NCBI GenBank assembly: GCA_016930895.1
Contig: JAFGFV010000375.1
Coordinates: 1 to 10,208 of the forward strand
DNA from: Spirochaetales bacterium
GTDB taxonomy: Bacteria; Spirochaetota; Spirochaetia; SZUA-6; DRHE01
Reading direction: 5' to 3'
Length of the DNA: 10,208 nucleotides
Of the stretch, positions 6,505-10,208 are shown one piece after another; position 1 is the first letter of the stretch, and each line of letters opens with the position of its first letter. The notes beneath the pieces were generated by a model. That model made no database searches and was not told the origin of the DNA. It saw only the letters and a list, made by a program, of their open reading frames with translations. A program made the position numbers and the translations under genes.

Positions 6505-6859
6505 CCAGAAACAGCCAGATGCGCCGCAGGAGACCCGGCTCGCGGAGCCTCTTGAGGCGCTGCAGGCCGTCGGCCAGCTCGTCAGTGCTCAGCTGCCGCC
6601 GCTGCACGTTCTCTTCGATCTCCAGCTCCAGGCTGTCCGCCGGGGAGTCGGCATCCACGAACTCGGCGTCGATGTTCGACCATCCCAGGCGCCGGGCCGC
6701 TTCCAGGCGGCGAAAGCCTGCCACCAGCTCGTACCGGCGGTTGATCAGGATCGAAGACAGCTGCCCGTGGCGCCGCAGGCTGTCCATGAGGCCCTCGATG
6801 TCGCCCAGCTCGCGGCGGATGCGGCGCCTGACCACGATCGAATCGACGGGTATCTGCAT
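6449..6859 (-). CDS. Minimal ParB N-terminal domain protein with amphipathic C-terminal tail, 136 aa
   Basis: The opening MQIPVDSIVV matches the start of ParB N-terminal (CTP-binding) domains. The family order follows: LMDSLRRHGQLSSI (24-37), YELVAGFRRLEAARRLGW (43-60, equivalent to the GERR box) and EENVQRRQLSTDE (82-94, equivalent to the ENxxR box). After residue 105, where true ParB carries a helix-turn-helix and a dimerisation domain, there is only a hydrophobic and basic helix (LLRRIWLFLVRVFRAIFGR, 110-128) and a short polar end. It may bind nucleotide but lacks the usual DNA-binding parts; the tail could bind membrane. It is the last gene of the minus-strand group, 6 bases after gcvH, with GAGGG (6870-6874) 10 bases upstream of its ATG. 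Its 3' end overlaps the opposing ParB/Srx gene by 56 bases. Confidence 0.85.
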   Translation of the reverse strand: MQIPVDSIVVRRRIRRELGDIEGLMDSLRRHGQLSSILINRRYELVAGFRRLEAARRLGWSNIDAEFVDADSPADSLELEIEENVQRRQLSTDELADGLQRLKRLREPGLLRRIWLFLVRVFRAIFGRGGTGGPTR

Positions 6860-6865
6860 GGCTTG

Positions 6866-7246
6866 TCAGCCCTCGGCGAGGTACCGCTCGTACTCGGCGG
6901 GGCTGAGCAGGGAAGCGAGCTCCGCCGGGTCCTTCGGCTGGATGGCGAACAGCCAGCCCTGCCCCAGCGGGTCGCTGTTGACCAGGCCGCAGTGCTCTTC
7001 GGTCTCCAGCATCTGATTCACCGCAACGATGGTGCCCGAGATGGGCGCGTAGATTTCGCTGGTCGATTTCAGGGAATCGATGGAGCACACCGCCTCGCCC
7101 TGCTCGACCTCGCGGCCGGCCTCCGGCAGCTCCACGAAGGCGATCTCCCCCAGCTCCTGCTGGGCGAACTCCGAAAGGCCCACCCGGAAGGACGAGCCCT
7201 CGCCGCGGATCCAGGTGTGGTCTTGGGTGTAGTACACGTCCGCCAT
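6866..7246 (-). CDS. gcvH: Glycine cleavage system H protein (lipoyl carrier)
   Basis: GcvH carries a lipoyl arm that shuttles the aminomethyl group between the P, T and L proteins during glycine breakdown in the cytoplasm. The 126-residue length is typical. The N-terminus (YYTQDHTWIRGEG) and the swinging-arm motif SIDSLKSTSEIYAPISG (55-71) are diagnostic, with K60 as the lipoylated lysine. The C-terminal GWLFAIQP region is also conserved. The ATG has GGAGG (7251-7255) 4 bases upstream, rather close. It lies 71 bases after the penicillin-binding protein gene and 6 bases before the ParB-domain gene, all on the same strand. No gcvT, gcvP or lipoate ligase gene is in the window, so partner enzymes must be encoded elsewhere if the cycle operates. 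The 71-bp gap shows only short GC-rich dyads and no convincing terminator. Confidence 0.96.
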   Translation of the reverse strand: MADVYYTQDHTWIRGEGSSFRVGLSEFAQQELGEIAFVELPEAGREVEQGEAVCSIDSLKSTSEIYAPISGTIVAVNQMLETEEHCGLVNSDPLGQGWLFAIQPKDPAELASLLSPAEYERYLAEG

Positions 7247-7317
7247 GTGGCCTCCCGCCGTATTCCTCTGCGGCGGCGCCCCTGCATCGCTGCCCGGGGG
7301 GCCGTCCGTGCCGCGGC

Positions 7318-9828
7318 TCAGTCGAGCAGCGGGTTGCTGTCCGTCGAGCTATCGTCCCCGGGCCCCCGCTCTGGTACCGACCCGTCGGGCGGCAAGGTAT
7401 CCTCGAACAGATCTTCGAGACCCAGGTCCGGGATCGACAGGTCCTGGGGGAGCGTGTCGCCCATGTAGAAAGAGCCTTTCAGGTTCTCTTTGAGGGTCGC
7501 GTTGCGCTCAAACTCGTAGCGGTGCAGGTCGCAGAACTCCCTGGGTTCGGTGCCGGCAAGGAACATCTCGCGCACCGTGCCTTCGGTGCAATACTTGGTG
7601 GGAAGCATCCCGGACTTGGCGCACACGGTCACCTCTAAAATCCCCGAGGTCGGGCGCACGAACTCCGCCACGGGCAGGTTCTCGTGGGCGAGCTTCATGT
7701 ACTCCGCCCATGCCGGACCCGCGGAGGTCGCTCCCGTCTGGTTGATCCCGAGAGAGTAGCCCCGCTCATCGAAGCCGAACCAAACGGCCGTCGTGACCTG
7801 GGGGGTAAAGCCCACGGTCCAGGCGTCCGACCAGTTCTGGGTGGTGCCGGTCTTGCCGGCGATGGGCCGGTCGAACCCCCCTACGGTCGTGGAGGCCCAG
7901 CGCAGGGTGCCTTCGTTGACGGTGCCCTGAAGGAGGTGAACCATGATGTACGCCTCCTGGGGGGTCAGCACCTGCTGCGAGCGGCTTGCCCGCATCTGGC
8001 CGGCGCGCAGCTCCTTTTCGGGCTCGAGGATGATCCTGCCGTTGCGGTCTTCCACGTAGCGGATGGCCAGGGGCTCGACGGCCCGCCCCTGGTTGCCGAA
8101 CACTGCGAACGCCCTCGCCATCTGCAGAGGGCTCACCGTGATGACTCCGAGCCCCAACGGGTACTTGCGGGGAAAGGTGCTCTCGATTTCGAAGGGGTCC
8201 GTGATCCCCAGGAGCTCGCTGGCGCGGGTGATGGCAGCATCGAAGCCGATTGCGTCCAGCACCTTGAGGGAGGGCACGTTCATGGAATGCGCGAGGGCGT
8301 CGCGCAGCAGCACCCGGCCCTTCCACTCCCCCTTGAAGTTCAGGGGTATGTAGGGGGTATTGTCGTCGTTCCAGAACACGACCGGGGCATCGACGAGCAT
8401 GGTGGCCGGAGTGACCTTCCTTTCGCTGATGGCGGCGGAGTAGTACAGGGGCTTGAACGCCGATCCGGGTTGGACCTTGGACTGGACGGCGCGATTGAAC
8501 TGGTTGGTGCTCTCGAACTGGCGTCCCCCGACCATCGCGAGAACGTGTCCAGTGCGGGTATCCAGGCTGAGCAGGGCCCCTTCCACCAGGGTCTTCTTGG
8601 AGCGCGCGCTGTTCTTGACGTAGCCCACCCGAACGGCGTGCTTGAGGTCGTCGATCCCGAATACGGACGCCGCGACATCGACCACCGGGTTGACGGACTC
8701 CAGATAGCTCGCCATAGCCAGGGATTTCTGCTTGGCCCCGGCGAACCGGACTCCTTCGATGTTGAAGGTCAGGGAGAGCAGGTCGACGATCGGCAGAAAG
8801 GTGCTGTCCGCGTAGGCCAGACGGTTGGAGAACTGGACCTGGTGCTGGTTGTTTACCACCCGGATCCACTTGTCCATGACCTGGTCGGCCGCGGTCTGCT
8901 TCTCCAGATCGAGGGTCGTGTGGACCACCAGCCCTTCCTTGTACAGGTCCATGGAGCCCAGGAGCATCTCTTCCAGGCGCTGGCGCACGTACTCGGAGAA
9001 GTAGGGGGCCTTGTCCTCCCGCTCGAACCAGGCGGAAGTGATGTTGCTGCGGGTGTAGTCGTAACTGTCCCAGTACTCAAGGTATGACAGATCCGCCTCC
9101 TCGAGGCTCACATAGCCCAGCTCCACCATCTGGTCGAGGATCTCCCGTTGGAGCTTCCTGGCCCGGTCCGGGTGATTGATGGGGGAGTAGCGCCCCGGGC
9201 TGGCCAGCTGGATGACCAGCATGGCCGACTCGGCCACGGTCATGTCACGCGCCGAATGCTTGAAGTAGAACTGGGAAGCGGCCTCCACCCCATAGGTGTT
9301 GTGGCCGAAGTACATGAGATTCAGGTAGCGTTCCAGGATCTCGTTCTTGGTCAGCTGCCGTTCGAGCTGTACGGCCCACCAGAGCTCCACGAGCTTGCGT
9401 TTGAGGGAGATGTCGGAGCGGTCCGCGTACAGGGTCCCGGCGAGCTGTTGGGTGATGGTGCTTCCGCCTCGGAAGGAGCGGCCGGTAACGATGTCCCAGG
9501 CCGCCTGGAGGATATACACGATCCGGAAGCCCTTGTGCTCGTAGAAGTACTGGTCCTCCCGGGTCAGGAGCGCATCGAGAAGATGTCGAGGCATCTCGTC
9601 GATGGATACGATCTCCCGCTTCTCCTCGGAGAAGAACTGGGTGATCAGCAGACCGTTGCGGTCGAGGATCTGCGTGGGCAGTGCCGGCTTGCTGTCCTGC
9701 AGGCTCTCCGCGGTCTGGATGTTGCGGGTGGTGGCCAGGGCCAGGCCGAGGGTGGCGCCGATCGCCACGGCCGCCAGGAACCCCACGACGAGGAGCACGA
9801 TCGTAAGATTTCTCTTGCGCGGTGGCAT
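7318..9828 (-). CDS. mrcA: Class A penicillin-binding protein, PBP1A family (transglycosylase/transpeptidase)
   Basis: This bifunctional enzyme polymerises lipid II into glycan strands and cross-links their peptides on the outer face of the inner membrane. The symbol is used at family level only. A basic start (MPPRKR) precedes a transmembrane segment at about 8-32. The GT51 transglycosylase follows: EDQYFYEHKG (91-100, catalytic E91), GGSTITQQ (121-128), RKLVE (144-148) and NEILERYLN (162-170). A linker region covers about 310-410. The transpeptidase has SAFK (456-459, nucleophile S456), SMN (515-517) and KTGTT (659-663), so both active sites look intact. A C-terminal extension has three cysteines (736, 747, 766) and an acidic, proline-containing tail (about 790-836). 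The ATG has no Shine-Dalgarno, and an in-frame stop lies seven codons upstream. It heads the minus-strand group with gcvH and the small ParB-domain gene. Confidence 0.96.
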   Translation of the reverse strand: MPPRKRNLTIVLLVVGFLAAVAIGATLGLALATTRNIQTAESLQDSKPALPTQILDRNGLLITQFFSEEKREIVSIDEMPRHLLDALLTREDQYFYEHKGFRIVYILQAAWDIVTGRSFRGGSTITQQLAGTLYADRSDISLKRKLVELWWAVQLERQLTKNEILERYLNLMYFGHNTYGVEAASQFYFKHSARDMTVAESAMLVIQLASPGRYSPINHPDRARKLQREILDQMVELGYVSLEEADLSYLEYWDSYDYTRSNITSAWFEREDKAPYFSEYVRQRLEEMLLGSMDLYKEGLVVHTTLDLEKQTAADQVMDKWIRVVNNQHQVQFSNRLAYADSTFLPIVDLLSLTFNIEGVRFAGAKQKSLAMASYLESVNPVVDVAASVFGIDDLKHAVRVGYVKNSARSKKTLVEGALLSLDTRTGHVLAMVGGRQFESTNQFNRAVQSKVQPGSAFKPLYYSAAISERKVTPATMLVDAPVVFWNDDNTPYIPLNFKGEWKGRVLLRDALAHSMNVPSLKVLDAIGFDAAITRASELLGITDPFEIESTFPRKYPLGLGVITVSPLQMARAFAVFGNQGRAVEPLAIRYVEDRNGRIILEPEKELRAGQMRASRSQQVLTPQEAYIMVHLLQGTVNEGTLRWASTTVGGFDRPIAGKTGTTQNWSDAWTVGFTPQVTTAVWFGFDERGYSLGINQTGATSAGPAWAEYMKLAHENLPVAEFVRPTSGILEVTVCAKSGMLPTKYCTEGTVREMFLAGTEPREFCDLHRYEFERNATLKENLKGSFYMGDTLPQDLSIPDLGLEDLFEDTLPPDGSVPERGPGDDSSTDSNPLLD

Positions 9829-9835
9829 GGGTACA

Positions 9836-9865
9836 ACGATAGGAACTCAGGCGCTTGCGTGTCAA
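9836..9865 (-). promoter_or_regulatory. Candidate promoter of the PBP1A gene with leaderless geometry
   Basis: Read on the minus strand, a perfect TTGACA -35 (9860-9865) is followed after 18 bases by TATCGT (9836-9841), a four-of-six match to the -10. Only 7 bases separate the -10 from the ATG at 9828, so the predicted transcription start falls at or within a base of the A of the start codon. No Shine-Dalgarno exists between them. The -35 match is strong; the -10 is moderate. Confidence 0.5.
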
Positions 9866-9950
9866 GGTGCATCCCCGCCCGGGTGGGAACGCGGAAATCG
9901 GTTTTCGAACGAGCAGTGACGGGGGCACAAGAAAACGTCCGTATCTTGTC

Positions 9951-9967
9951 GCGAGCGCGTGGCTCGC
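9951..9967. repeat. Short inverted repeat in the divergent PBP1A/DUF222 promoter region
   Basis: GCGAGC (9951-9956) and GCTCGC (9962-9967) are exact inverted copies around a 5-base spacer. A second small dyad, TACAC-AG-GTGTA (10039-10050), touches the candidate -10 box of the plus-strand gene. Either could be an operator half-site pair. Arms this short occur by chance in GC-rich DNA, so the evidence is weak. Apart from these and the two promoters I see nothing in the 233-bp gap. Confidence 0.25.
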
Positions 9968-10025
9968 CGGGGGACCCTCCGGTGCTGCCGCGCGCAAGAG
10001 AGCGGGAATTTCCTGCGAAAAGGGC

Positions 10026-10054
10026 TTGCGTTTTCTGCTACACAGGTGTATAGT
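10026..10054 (+). promoter_or_regulatory. Candidate promoter of the DUF222-type gene with leaderless geometry
   Basis: TTGCGT (10026-10031, three of six matches) and TATAGT (10049-10054, five of six matches) are 17 bases apart. Seven bases separate the -10 from the ATG at 10062, placing the predicted start of transcription at about 10061. No Shine-Dalgarno is present. The -10 and spacing are good; the -35 is weak. Confidence 0.4.
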
Positions 10055-10061
10055 ACTTGGT

Positions 10062-10208
10062 ATGGACAATACCGAAACCCTCGCCCAGGAGATCGCCACC
10101 TTGTCCGCGTATCTGGATGCCGCCACCCACCGCCTTCTACAGTGCATCCGCCGCTTCGAGGAAAGCGGCGGCTGGCACGAGCAGGGCGCCCTCTCCTGCG
10201 CCCACTGG
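10062..10208 (+). CDS. N-terminal part of a DUF222-type protein, often HNH endonuclease-associated (3' end outside window)
   Basis: The frame starts at ATG 10062 and stays open to the end of the window (49 codons). The peptide LSAYLDAATHRLLQCIRRFEE followed by GGWHEQGALSCAHW resembles the start of DUF222 proteins, where a helical segment ending in a GW...G..SCAHWL stretch is typical. Many such proteins carry a C-terminal HNH nuclease domain, but that part lies beyond the window, so nuclease activity cannot be claimed. The family is patchily distributed and often multi-copy, which hints at horizontal transfer. The gene is divergent from the PBP1A gene. Alternative: an unrelated helical protein with chance similarity, which I think less likely. 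Confidence 0.68.
   Translation, partial: MDNTETLAQEIATLSAYLDAATHRLLQCIRRFEESGGWHEQGALSCAHW

Noticed and set aside
5572..6859. A chromosome or plasmid partition (parABS) locus
   Set aside because: There is no ParA gene and no parS-like palindrome that I could see. Neither ParB-fold protein has the helix-turn-helix and dimerisation regions of a segregation ParB.
7247..7317. Terminator between the PBP1A gene and gcvH
   Set aside because: Only a 6-bp dyad (CCGCCG/CGGCGG) with no T-tract is visible, too weak in such GC-rich sequence.

Overview
The window is GC-rich (roughly two thirds G+C by eye) and densely coded, with seven complete protein genes, one that may be extended or trimmed at its start, and a truncated gene at each edge. 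I see no rRNA, tRNA, CRISPR array or insertion sequence. The protein set (an endonuclease-type MutL, a class A penicillin-binding protein, membrane-tethered TPR proteins, and a small metallophosphoesterase with an unusual N-terminal metal motif) suggests a chromosomal region of a diderm bacterium. The style of the MutL, TPR and metallophosphoesterase proteins is most like free-living, high-GC Spirochaetota. That assignment is an inference from remembered family character and has moderate confidence.

Layout from left to right. (1) Positions 1-2196, plus strand: the end of a probable beta-rich envelope protein, then mutL, whose Shine-Dalgarno lies inside the upstream gene. A perfect 13-bp-arm hairpin lies 10 bases after the mutL start codon. 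(2) Positions 2264-4798, minus strand, convergent with mutL: a two-gene unit encoding a small exported TPR protein (first transcribed) and a 614-residue TPR protein with an N-terminal membrane anchor. A GC-rich inverted repeat sits between the two convergent stop codons. (3) Positions 4889-6504, plus strand, divergent from the TPR unit: a metallophosphoesterase and a ParB/Srx-fold protein separated by 2 bases, almost certainly translationally coupled. (4) Positions 9828 down to 6449, minus strand: class A penicillin-binding protein, then the glycine cleavage H protein gcvH, then a second, very short ParB-domain protein. The last gene ends inside the 3' end of the plus-strand ParB/Srx gene, a 56-bp tail-to-tail coding overlap. 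(5) Positions 10062-10208, plus strand: the first 49 codons of a DUF222-type (HNH endonuclease-associated) protein, divergent from the penicillin-binding protein gene.

Most of the window is housekeeping: mismatch repair, peptidoglycan synthesis, envelope TPR scaffolds and a lipoyl carrier protein. The parts most worth checking are: the hairpin at the start of mutL, which can compete with a pairing that masks the mutL Shine-Dalgarno; two divergent genes (penicillin-binding protein and DUF222 gene) whose predicted -10 boxes both lie 7 bases from the ATG with no Shine-Dalgarno, the geometry of leaderless mRNAs; and two ParB-fold genes meeting tail to tail, one of them a bare ParB N-terminal domain with an amphipathic tail, encoded downstream of a cell-wall synthase. 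No locus here can be declared a new defence or regulatory system from sequence alone.
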